Shown here: piece by piece, positions 33,678 to 41,380 of the stretch | Position numbering within the stretch: the first letter of the stretch is position 1 | How the letters are laid out: each line of letters begins with the position of its first letter | Assembly (NCBI RefSeq): GCF_009711085.1 | Contig: NZ_WMKA01000012.1 | Coordinates: forward strand, 30,881-94,880 | Reading direction: 5' to 3' | Source: Cellulosimicrobium composti | Lineage (GTDB): Bacteria; Actinomycetota; Actinomycetes; Actinomycetales; Cellulomonadaceae | Length of the DNA stretch: 64,000 nucleotides | Notes under the pieces: model-generated | Seen by the model: only the letters and a program-made list of their open reading frames with translations | Database searches by the model: none | What the model was told of the DNA's origin: nothing | Made by a program: the position numbers and the translations under genes

Positions 33678-35360
33678 GCAACGGTCGCGCCGCGGCACGC
33701 GTCGCGCAACCAGAAGTACACGTCCGCGACGCCGATCGGCCTGAGCTGGGCGTGCGGCGGCACGTGCGACGCCGACCGGTACTACGACTGGGAGCCGACG
33801 ACGACGGTGCCGGGCGGCATCGACGAGGAGTCCGTCCTCGGCGTCGAGGCGCCGCTGTGGTCGGAGACCGTCCGCGGCGGCGACCAGCTCGAGTACCTCC
33901 TCCTGCCGCGCGCGGCGTCCGTCCTCGAGACGGGGTGGACGGCACGCGAGGACAAGGACGTCGACTCGTTCATGCAGCGCCTCGGCGACTACGGCGCGCA
34001 CCTCACGGTCCAGGGGCGCGGCTACTACGAGTCGCCCCGCACCACGTGGGCCGCGACGAGCGCGTCCGCCGACCTCGACGCCCGCACGGGCGCGACGGCG
34101 GCCTGGCCGGTCGGCTACGTCGCCGCGCCGGGCACCAAGCTCGCCGCCGACGGCGCCCGGGTCGAGCCCGACCTCACCGCGGACGACGGCGACCCCGCGT
34201 CCCGCAGCGCGCTCACCGAGCCGCTCACCGCGGAGCTCGTCTGCCCGGCGCGCACCCTGCCGGTGACGTTCACGACCGACGCGCCGCGCGACGCGCTGCA
34301 CCCCTCGGGCGTGTACACCGCGACCGTCACGGCGGCGTTCGACGCGGACGACGCGTGCGAGCTCGTCACGTCGCGCGGCGAGCGCGGCCCCGTGACCGTC
34401 GACACCGACCCGGCCCACGCGCTGCCGCCGGACCCGACGGTCGAGCCCGGCGACCCGACCGTGTCGCTCGGCGACGGGGGGAGCGTCGCCGCGGGCCGCT
34501 GGGAGCCGTTCGCCCTCGCCGGGTTCGAGCCCGGCCACGTCGAGGTGCTCGTCGACGGCGCGGTGCGGTTCACCGTCCGCGCGCTCGCGGACGGCACCTT
34601 CACCGGGTACGTCCCCGTCCCGGCGGCGACGTACGCGGGCGAGCGCGTGTTCACGGCGCGCCAGGGCGAGCGCGAGGTCTCGACCACGCTCGACGTCGAG
34701 TCCGACCTGCGGCCGCTCGCGAACCCGATCGACCGGTCGCTGCTGTCCGTCCACGACGTGTCCAGCGAGGAGACCGTGGGCGAGCAGGCGCCGGCGACGA
34801 ACGCGATCGACGGGGACCCGGACACGTTCTGGCACACGAGGTGGGCCAACGGGTCGGCGCCCTACCCGCACCACATCACGCTCGACCTCGGGGCGCAGTA
34901 CGACGTGACGGGCCTGCAGTACACGACCCGCCAGAACGCGGCGAACGGCCGCATCGCCGCGTACGAGGTCTACGTCTCGGCCGACGGCGTCGAGTGGGGC
35001 GAGCCCGTGGCGACCGGGTCGTTCACCGCGACGCTCGCGCCCCAGACCGTCGACCTCACGGGCACGGGCCGGTACCTGCGGCTCGTGGGCCTGAGCTCGA
35101 TCGCGGGCAACGAGTTCGGCGGCGCCGCGGAGATCAGCGTGGGCGGCGTGCCGGTGCGGGACGTCCCGGTCACCGCGACCGCGGCGACCCGGTGCCTCGC
35201 CGGCACCGCGTACGTCACCGTCCGTGCCGACAACGACGGGGACGCCCCGCTCGACGTCGTGCTCGAGACGCCGTTCGGGACGCGCGAGGTCGCGGGCGAG
35301 GCGGCCGTCGTCGTGGACGGCACCCGGGTCGTCGCGCCGTACGACGCGCTGACCTGCTGA
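33678..35360 (+). pseudogene. 5'-truncated GH20 beta-N-acetylhexosaminidase with discoidin domain
   Basis: An open frame of about 560 codons without a credible start. The first recognisable residues (NQKYTSATPIGLSWACGG, YYDWEPTTTVPGG, GVEAPLWSETV, LPRAASVLETGW) are the C-terminal part of a GH20 catalytic barrel, and everything upstream is missing, including the Asp-Glu catalytic pair. Then come an immunoglobulin-like stretch, an F5/8 type C domain (about 34740-35150, NAIDGDPDTFWHTRW) and a final TRCLAGTAYVTV ... YDALTC domain like that of the GH2 enzyme. The final domain is about 25 residues shorter than the GH2 copy, as if deleted between two GEA repeats. With no signal peptide or catalytic half it is probably a remnant. 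Confidence 0.8.
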
Positions 35361-35368
35361 TGTAGCGC

Positions 35369-35438
35369 GCGAGATCGGCAGCCCCGGTCGGGTTCGGCAG
35401 TCTCGACCGCCGATCCAGCAGGGGGCTGCCGATCTCGC
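35369..35438. repeat. Interrupted 17-bp inverted repeat
   Basis: Perfect arms GCGAGATCGGCAGCCCC (35369-35385) and its complement (35422-35438) flank a 36-base loop that itself contains TCGGCAG and GCCGATC fragments. It sits between the GH20 remnant and the exonuclease gene, ending 46 bases before the exonuclease promoter. It could terminate transcription, but its architecture also resembles dispersed palindromic repeats. Confidence 0.75.
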
Positions 35439-35483
35439 CGTCGCCCCCGCGGCCGCGCACCTGCCCGTGTCAGGGCCGTGCGG

Positions 35484-35489
35484 CAGGAT
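35484..35489 (+). promoter_or_regulatory. -10 box, leaderless promoter of the exonuclease
   Basis: CAGGAT, six bases, ATG at 35496. The first base departs from the usual T, but the spacing is the same as in the other leaderless genes. Confidence 0.5.
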
Positions 35490-35495
35490 GGCGCC

Positions 35496-36512
35496 ATGAC
35501 GCAGAGCACGGACGACGGCGCCCGCTCCGGCAACCTCGGCCCGACGGGCGGGGAGCTCATGCTCCTCGACACCGCGAGCCTGTACTTCCGCGCGTTCTTC
35601 GGGGTGCCGGACTCGATCCGGGCCCCCGACGGCACGCCGGTCAACGCGGTGCGCGGCCTGCTCGACATGATCGCGACGCTCGTCGCCGACCGGCGGCCCA
35701 CGCGCCTCGTCGCGTGCTGGGATGTCGACTGGCGGCCGGCGTTCCGCGTCGAGGCGATCCCGTCGTACAAGGAGCACCGCGTCGCCGAGAAGGTCCCGGG
35801 CTCGACGGGCGTCGAGGAGGTCCCGGAGAAGCTCGTCGCGCAGGTGCCCGTGATCGTCGACGTGCTCGCCGCGCTCGGCATCACGCGCGTCGGGGCCGCG
35901 GGCTACGAGGCCGACGACGTCATCGGCACGCTCACGGCACGTGAGGTCGCGCGGCGCGCGGCGGCCGGCCAGGGGCCGGACCCGTCCGGGCGCGCCGCGG
36001 TCGAGGTCGTCACGGGCGACCGCGACCTGTTCCAGCTCGTCGACGACGCGGCGGGCGTGCGCGTGCTCTACCCGACCAAGGGCGTGAAGAACCTCGACGT
36101 CGTCGACCAGGCGCGCCTCGCCGAGCGGTACGGCGTGCCCTCGGGGGCCGCGTACGCGGACATGGCCGTCCTGCGCGGCGACCCGAGCGACGGCCTGCCG
36201 GGCGTCCCGGGCATCGGGGAGAAGACGGCGGCCGCGCTCCTCGCGCGGTACGGGAGCCTCGCCCGCGTGCTCGCGGCGCGCGACGAGGGCGACCCCGGCC
36301 TCACCGCGACGCAGCGGCGTCGGCTCACGGAGGCGGCCGGCTACCTCGAGGTCGCGCCGCTCGTCGTGCAGGTGGCACGCGACGCCCCGGTCGGCGAGGT
36401 CCGTGACGCGCTGCCGGCCGGCCCGGCCGACCCCGACGCGCTCGCCGACCTCGCCGAGCGCTGGAACCTCGGCTCCTCGGTCCAGCGGCTCCTGGACGCG
36501 CTCCGCGGCTGA
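35496..36512 (+). CDS. 5'-3' exonuclease (Pol I N-domain/flap nuclease-like)
   Basis: 338 residues. Acidic metal-ligand motifs are in order: LLDTASLYFRAFFGVP (about 22-37), YEADDVIGTLT (about 138-148), TGDRDLFQLV (about 175-184) and the helix-hairpin-helix segment SDGLPGVPGIGEKTAAAL (about 232-249). It corresponds to stand-alone actinobacterial homologues of the Pol I 5' nuclease, which act on flaps or gaps in replication and repair. No polymerase domain follows. The start is set by the leaderless promoter. Confidence 0.9.
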   Translation: MTQSTDDGARSGNLGPTGGELMLLDTASLYFRAFFGVPDSIRAPDGTPVNAVRGLLDMIATLVADRRPTRLVACWDVDWRPAFRVEAIPSYKEHRVAEKVPGSTGVEEVPEKLVAQVPVIVDVLAALGITRVGAAGYEADDVIGTLTAREVARRAAAGQGPDPSGRAAVEVVTGDRDLFQLVDDAAGVRVLYPTKGVKNLDVVDQARLAERYGVPSGAAYADMAVLRGDPSDGLPGVPGIGEKTAAALLARYGSLARVLAARDEGDPGLTATQRRRLTEAAGYLEVAPLVVQVARDAPVGEVRDALPAGPADPDALADLAERWNLGSSVQRLLDALRG

Positions 36513-36543
36513 CCGACGGTCGGCGGTCGACCGCACGGTCGGT
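36512..36543 (+). terminator. Nested palindrome after the exonuclease gene
   Basis: ACCGAC/GTCGGT outer arms enclose a perfect GCGGTCGACCGC palindrome, beginning within the stop codon of the exonuclease. Probable terminator. Confidence 0.45.
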
Positions 36544-36693
36544 GCGGGTCGCGTCGTCGCGGGACATGGCAGGAACACGCGCCACGCCCCTCCCTACCCC
36601 CGGGGCTCGTGTCACACACCACGCCCGCGCGTCGTCATGTCGGTGACCGCACCGGACGTCCGGACGCGCTTCGCGACGAAGGGAACCTGCACC

Positions 36694-38082
36694 ATGACCA
36701 CCTCGCCCACCACGATCTCGAGCACCGACGTCGCCGCGCTGCGCGACCGCGTCACCGGTCGCGTCCTCGCGCGCGACGACCTGCCCGACGGCGGCCCGAC
36801 AGCGGGTGAGGCCGTCGCCCCGCACAGCACGCTCGTCACGCACGACCCGGACGTCGCGGTGCTCGCGGCGACCGAGGCCGACGTCGCCGAGGCCGTCCGG
36901 TTCGCCACGGCCCGGGGCCTGCGCGTGCGGGCCCACGCGACGGGCCACGGCGCGGCGTCGGACGTGTCCGACGGGCTCGTGCTCGGCACGAGCGACCTCG
37001 CGGGCGTCGAGATCGACCCGGGGACGCGGATCGCGCGGATCTCCGCCGGCACCCGCTGGAAGACGGTCGTCGAGGCGGCTGGCGAGCACGGGCTCGCGCC
37101 GGTCACGGGCTCGTCGACGGGCGTCGGCGTCGTCGGGTACACGCTGGGCGGCGGGTTCGGTCCGCTCGTCCGCAGCCACGGCCTGACGGCGGACTGGGTG
37201 CGCGGCTTCCGGGTCGTGCTCGCCGACGGCTCGGTCGTCGAGGCGAACGCCGGGTCCGAGCCGGACCTGTTCTGGGCGCTGCGCGGCGGCAAGGGCGGGT
37301 TCGGGATCGTGACGCGCGTCGACGTCGAGCTCGCGCCCCTGCGGACCCTGTACGCGGGCGCGCTCACGTTCGCCGCCGAGCACGTCGAGGACGTCCTGCG
37401 GGGGTGGGTCGAGTGGACCGCGTCGGCGCCCGACGACGTCACGACCTCGGCCGTCGTGCTCGCCCTGCCCGACCTCCCGTTCATCCCCGAGCACCTGCGC
37501 GGGCAGACCGTGCTCAACCTGCGCTTCGCGTACCCGGGCGACGCTGCCGAGGGCGAGCGCCTCGCCGCACCGCTGCGGGCGCTCGCGCCGGTCCTGGCCG
37601 ACGCCCTCGGCGAGATCCCCACGACGGCCGTCGCCTCGATCCACTCCGACCCCGAGGACGCGTCCCCGTCGTGGGTGTTCGGCGCGGGGCTGCGCGACGT
37701 CGACGGCGCGTTCCTCGACCGTTTCCTCGCCGACCTCGGCCCCGGCAGCGGCTCGCCGTTCGTCGCCGCGGAGATCCGGCACCTCGGCGGGGCGGGCGCG
37801 CGCGACGTCGAGGGCGGGTCGGCCGCGGGCGGCCGCACGGCCGGCTACCTGTTCAGCCTCGTCGGCGTGAACCCCCCGCGCCTCCCCGACATGGTCGAGG
37901 CCGCGGCGTCGTTCACGCAGTGGTCGCAGCCGTGGGCGGCGAGCGAGACGAACATCAACTTCCTGCCCGGCCCGTGGACGGACGAGGCGCTCGCGCGGGC
38001 GTGGTCGCCCGAGACGGCGGCGCGTCTCGCCGCGGTGCGCTCGGCGTACGACCCGACCGGGCTCTTCGCCTGGCGCGTCTGA
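36694..38082 (+). CDS. FAD-binding (BBE/6-HDNO-type) oxidoreductase
   Basis: 462 residues. The N-terminal PCMH-type FAD domain shows GLRVRAHATGHGAASD (about 75-90), in which a His is at the position that often carries covalent FAD, then PVTGSSTGVGVVGYTLGGGF and WALRGGKGGFGIVTRVDVEL. The C-terminal end (FLPGPWTDEALARAWSPETA, YDPTGLFAW) is the berberine-bridge pattern. Such enzymes oxidise alcohols, amines or sugars. There is no signal peptide and no informative neighbour, so the substrate is unknown. AAGGGA precedes the ATG. Confidence 0.88.
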   Translation: MTTSPTTISSTDVAALRDRVTGRVLARDDLPDGGPTAGEAVAPHSTLVTHDPDVAVLAATEADVAEAVRFATARGLRVRAHATGHGAASDVSDGLVLGTSDLAGVEIDPGTRIARISAGTRWKTVVEAAGEHGLAPVTGSSTGVGVVGYTLGGGFGPLVRSHGLTADWVRGFRVVLADGSVVEANAGSEPDLFWALRGGKGGFGIVTRVDVELAPLRTLYAGALTFAAEHVEDVLRGWVEWTASAPDDVTTSAVVLALPDLPFIPEHLRGQTVLNLRFAYPGDAAEGERLAAPLRALAPVLADALGEIPTTAVASIHSDPEDASPSWVFGAGLRDVDGAFLDRFLADLGPGSGSPFVAAEIRHLGGAGARDVEGGSAAGGRTAGYLFSLVGVNPPRLPDMVEAAASFTQWSQPWAASETNINFLPGPWTDEALARAWSPETAARLAAVRSAYDPTGLFAWRV

Positions 38083-38091
38083 GGCCGTCTC

Positions 38092-38123
38092 CCGCGGCGC
38101 CCGCCCCCGGGCGGGTGCCGCGG
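38092..38123. terminator. Bidirectional hairpin between convergent genes
   Basis: A 15-bp stem with one G-T pair (38092-38106 with 38109-38123) closes a two-base loop. It lies between the FAD oxidoreductase stop and the convergent AidB-like gene stop. Confidence 0.65.
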
Positions 38124-38142
38124 TCGTCCCGGGCCCAGCCGC

Positions 38143-39846
38143 TCACGGCGTCCCGGTGTGCCGGGCCAGGATCGCGCGCGCGTCGGTGCCGCCCGGCAGG
38201 ACGCCGTACCCGTGGCCGCGGTCGTCGCCGAGCCGTGCGGCGACGAACGCGTCGGCCGTGGCCGACGGCGCGTGCCGCACCACGAGCGACGCCTGGAGCG
38301 CGAGGGCGAGCGACTCCACGACGCGACGGGCCTGCGCCTGCTGCGCCCCGGCGTCGGCCCCCGCGACCTCCGCGAGCAGACGGCGCGTGCGCGCGACGTG
38401 CGCGTCGAGGACCGGGTGCGCGCCCGCCGTCGTGGCGAGCTCCGCCTCGAACGCCGCGACGGACGCGGGCTCGCGGCCCATGGCGCGCAGCACGTCGAGC
38501 GCGATGACGTTGCCCGACCCCTCCCAGATCGCCATGACCGGCTGCTCGCGGTAGCGGCGCGCGAGGGGGAACGCCTCGGTGTACCCGTTGCCGCCCAGGC
38601 ACTCCATCGCCTCGTACGCGTGGTGCGGGCCGCGCTTGCACACCCAGTACTTGCTCACGGCGGTCGCGAGGCGGCGGAACTCGCGGTCGTGCTCGGACTC
38701 GCCGTCGTGCGCGGCGGCGAGGCGCACCGACGTGAGCGTCGCGGCCTCGGACTCGAGCGCGAGGTCGGCGAGCACCGCGGTCATCGCGGGCTGGTCCACG
38801 AGCGCCGCGCCGAACGCGCTGCGGTGGCGCGCGTGCCACAGCGCCTCGGCGACCGCCTGGCGCATGCCCGCCGCCGTGCCGTGCACGCAGTCGAGCCGCG
38901 TGCGCGACACCATCTCGATGATCGTCCGCACGCCGCGCCCGGGCTCCCCGACGAGGAACCCGACGGTGCCGTCGAGCTCGATCTCCGACGACGCGTTCGA
39001 CCGGTTGCCCACCTTGTCCTTGAGGCGCTGGACGCGAAAGACGTTGCGCGTGCCGTCCTCCAGCACGCGCGGCACGAGGAAGCACGACGGCGCGGCGTCG
39101 CCGCCCCGCGCGGTCCCGCCCGGCCCGCCCGGGACCTGGGCGAGCACGAGGAACGCGTCGGACATCGGCGCCGAGCAGAACCACTTGTGCCCCGTGAGCA
39201 GGAAGGTGCCGTCCGCCCCGGCGGGCGCGGCCGTCGTCGCGTTCGCGCGCACGTCCGAGCCGCCCTGCTTCTCCGTCATGGCCATGCCGACGAGCACGCC
39301 GGGCTTGCTGCCCGGCGCCGCGAGGGCGCCGTCGTACCCGCGGGAGAGCAGGCGCGGCTCCCAGACCGCCGCGAGCGCCGGCGCGCGCCGCAGCGACGCG
39401 ACGGCGGCGTGCGTCATCGACACGGGGCACGCGTGGCCCGGCTCGACCTGCGCGAACAGCGAGAACAGCGCACCGCGCACGACGTTCGCGCCCGGCCCGG
39501 GCTCCGCCCACGCGCTCGTGTGCGCGCCGTGCGCGACGGCCGCCCCGAGCACCTCGTGGTACGCCGGGTGGTACTCGACCTCGTCGACGCGGTTCCCACG
39601 GCGGTCGTGCGTGCGCAGCACCGGCGGGTGCACGTTCGCGAGCTCGGCCGCGCGCTGGAAGCGCTCGGTGCCGACGAGCGCCCCGACCTCGACGAGCCGC
39701 TCCTCGCCCCACGCTCCCCCGTACGCGCGCACCGCCTCGCGCAGCACGGGGTGGTCGAGGTACTCGTTCACGCCCACGCGCTCGGGCGGCTGGTTCGTCA
39801 CGCGGTGCGTCACGTGCGGCGCGGGTCGCGGTCCGGTGGTCGTCAC
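38143..39846 (-). CDS. AidB-like acyl-CoA dehydrogenase
   Basis: 567 residues from a GTG with AGGAGG five bases upstream. Acyl-CoA dehydrogenase fold with AidB-type signatures: GMAMTEKQGGSDVRANAT, LTGHKWFCSAPMSDAFLVLA, RLKDKVGNRSNASSEI and GGNGYTEAFPLARRYREQPV. FAD would be bound. AidB of E. coli is a DNA-associated protein of the alkylation response with weak isovaleryl-CoA dehydrogenase activity; actinobacterial relatives are often annotated only as acyl-CoA dehydrogenases. A TetR regulator gene lies 50 bases upstream on the same strand. Confidence 0.88.
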   Translation of the reverse strand: MTTTGPRPAPHVTHRVTNQPPERVGVNEYLDHPVLREAVRAYGGAWGEERLVEVGALVGTERFQRAAELANVHPPVLRTHDRRGNRVDEVEYHPAYHEVLGAAVAHGAHTSAWAEPGPGANVVRGALFSLFAQVEPGHACPVSMTHAAVASLRRAPALAAVWEPRLLSRGYDGALAAPGSKPGVLVGMAMTEKQGGSDVRANATTAAPAGADGTFLLTGHKWFCSAPMSDAFLVLAQVPGGPGGTARGGDAAPSCFLVPRVLEDGTRNVFRVQRLKDKVGNRSNASSEIELDGTVGFLVGEPGRGVRTIIEMVSRTRLDCVHGTAAGMRQAVAEALWHARHRSAFGAALVDQPAMTAVLADLALESEAATLTSVRLAAAHDGESEHDREFRRLATAVSKYWVCKRGPHHAYEAMECLGGNGYTEAFPLARRYREQPVMAIWEGSGNVIALDVLRAMGREPASVAAFEAELATTAGAHPVLDAHVARTRRLLAEVAGADAGAQQAQARRVVESLALALQASLVVRHAPSATADAFVAARLGDDRGHGYGVLPGGTDARAILARHTGTP

Positions 39847-39896
39847 GGCGTCCTCCTGCGGCGCTGCGGGCGGTACTCGTGCGGGCGGTGCCTCGG

Positions 39897-40574
39897 TCAG
39901 GTCGGTTCGCGCGCCGGCACCCGGGCGCCCACGGCACCCAGGCACACGCGCAGGATCGTCGCGACGACGGCGTCGCGCGCGTCGGGGTCGACGGGCGCTC
40001 CGTCGCCGTCCTCTCCCCCGGCGGCGAGCGGGGACAGCGGACCGGTGAGCGCCTCGCCGATCGCGCCGACGAGCGCCGACGCGACGACGTCCACGTCCTG
40101 CTCGGGGAGCTCGCCCGCCGCGACGCCGTCGCGCACGACGTCGGCGAACGTCGCGGCGTACGCGCGGCGGTACTCGAGCCGCGCCACGTCGACGGCAGGG
40201 TCGACCGGCTCGAGCAGGAGCGCCCACGCGAGGGTCGGGCCGCGCAGGGCGCGGCGTGCGAACGTGTCGACGGCGCGGGACAGGCGGGCGACCGTGCTGC
40301 CGTCGGGCGGGTCGTCGCCCTGGGGGGCGGCGGCCGCGCGGACCGCGTCGAGCTCGACGTCGACGGCCTGCCGGAACACGGCGACGAGCAGGTCGGCCTT
40401 GGTGGGGAAGTACGAGTAGACGCCGCCCGTGCTGACCCCCGCGCGCGAGGCGAGCGCCTGGACGCTCGCGCCCGCGAACCCGCGCTCCGCCACGATCGTG
40501 CGCGCCGCGTCGAGCAGCGCCTCGCGCTTGCGCTCGCGGGCGGCCCGCGTGGCGGGGGTCTCGCGATAGGGCAC
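39897..40574 (-). CDS. TetR-family transcriptional regulator
   Basis: 225 residues from a GTG with GGAGG upstream. The N-terminal HTH is typical (REALLDAARTIVAERGFAGA, SVQALASRAGVSTGGVYSYF, PTKADLLVAVFRQAV). The ligand domain is unclassified. It precedes the AidB-like dehydrogenase in an apparent operon and probably represses both genes through the palindrome at 40627-40642. Confidence 0.92.
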   Translation of the reverse strand: MPYRETPATRAARERKREALLDAARTIVAERGFAGASVQALASRAGVSTGGVYSYFPTKADLLVAVFRQAVDVELDAVRAAAAPQGDDPPDGSTVARLSRAVDTFARRALRGPTLAWALLLEPVDPAVDVARLEYRRAYAATFADVVRDGVAAGELPEQDVDVVASALVGAIGEALTGPLSPLAAGGEDGDGAPVDPDARDAVVATILRVCLGAVGARVPAREPT

Positions 40575-40626
40575 GGTGCCTCCGTGGTCGTCGCACGGGC
40601 CGCCTCGGGGCGGCTCCCACGAAGAA

Positions 40627-40642
40627 GTGAAGCACGGTTCAC
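40627..40642. promoter_or_regulatory. Candidate TetR operator
   Basis: GTGAA-N6-TTCAC is a perfect dyad 53 bases upstream of the tetR start, in its promoter region. Autoregulation is inferred from position. Confidence 0.45.
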
Positions 40643-40729
40643 CGGGGTGCTCACAGCGCCGTGCCCCGGCACGCGTCCCGTCGCAGCGAGGGCGGGACCG
40701 TGGACCCGGCCGCTCCGGGACACGCGCCG

Positions 40730-41191
40730 TCAGGGTCGCGCGTGCTCGAAGATCACCGTCGTGCTCGTCCCCGCGACCTCCGGCCGGACGCTCAGCGTCT
40801 TGGAGACCAGGTCGCGCAGCGCGTCCGAGTCCGCGACGGCCACGTGCAGCAGGAAGTCGCGGTCGCCGGTCACGAAGAACACGCCCTCGACGTCGGGCAG
40901 CGTGAGCAGGTAGTCCCGGAACGCCTCGAGGCCCTTGCGCGCGCCCGCCTGGAGGCGGATCGCGATGAGCGCCTCGAGCCCGCGACCGAGCGCCGCCGGG
41001 TCGACGTCGGCGCGGAAGCCGCGGATCACGCCGCGGTCCACGAGCGAGCGCACGCGCGCGTGGCACGTCGAGGCGGCGATCCCGACACGGGCGGCGATCG
41101 CCGCGTTCGTCGCCCGCGCGTCGGTGACGAGGACGTCGAGGATGCGGCGGTCGACGTCGTCCAGGACGGCGGGTCGAAGATCCTTCGGCAC
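40730..41191 (-). CDS. Lrp/AsnC-family regulator
   Basis: 153 residues from a GTG with GGAGGAG upstream. The N-terminal HTH (LDDVDRRILDVLVTDARATN, AAIAARVGIAASTCHARVRS) is followed by an effector-binding RAM domain (about 75-150, GLEALIAIRLQAGARKGLEA). It is divergent from a D-amino-acid dehydrogenase-like gene, the classic arrangement for an amino-acid-responsive activator. Three related half-sites occupy the shared region. Confidence 0.93.
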   Translation of the reverse strand: MPKDLRPAVLDDVDRRILDVLVTDARATNAAIAARVGIAASTCHARVRSLVDRGVIRGFRADVDPAALGRGLEALIAIRLQAGARKGLEAFRDYLLTLPDVEGVFFVTGDRDFLLHVAVADSDALRDLVSKTLSVRPEVAGTSTTVIFEHARP

Positions 41192-41266
41192 GGCGGGTCT
41201 CCTCCGGTCGCGGTTCGAAGAGTCGTCGTCAATGGCGGCCGTCGACGACGATCCTGCGTCACATCT

Positions 41267-41325
41267 TGCCGCACACCGAAGGATCGACCACGCTGAAGGT
41301 GTGCGGCACCATCCCGCCGCACACC
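41267..41325. promoter_or_regulatory. Three Lrp-type half-sites in divergent promoter region
   Basis: TGCCGCACACC (41267-41277), its reverse complement GGTGTGCGGCA (41298-41308), and GCCGCACACC again (41316-41325). The first and second centres are 31 bases apart, about three helical turns, on the same face of DNA. Phased repeats suit the octameric binding of Lrp proteins. Confidence 0.6.
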
Positions 41326-41380
41326 AGCCACGCGCCCGCCCCGCCACCCGCGGGGCGGGCGTCGGTCGAAGGAGCCCGGC

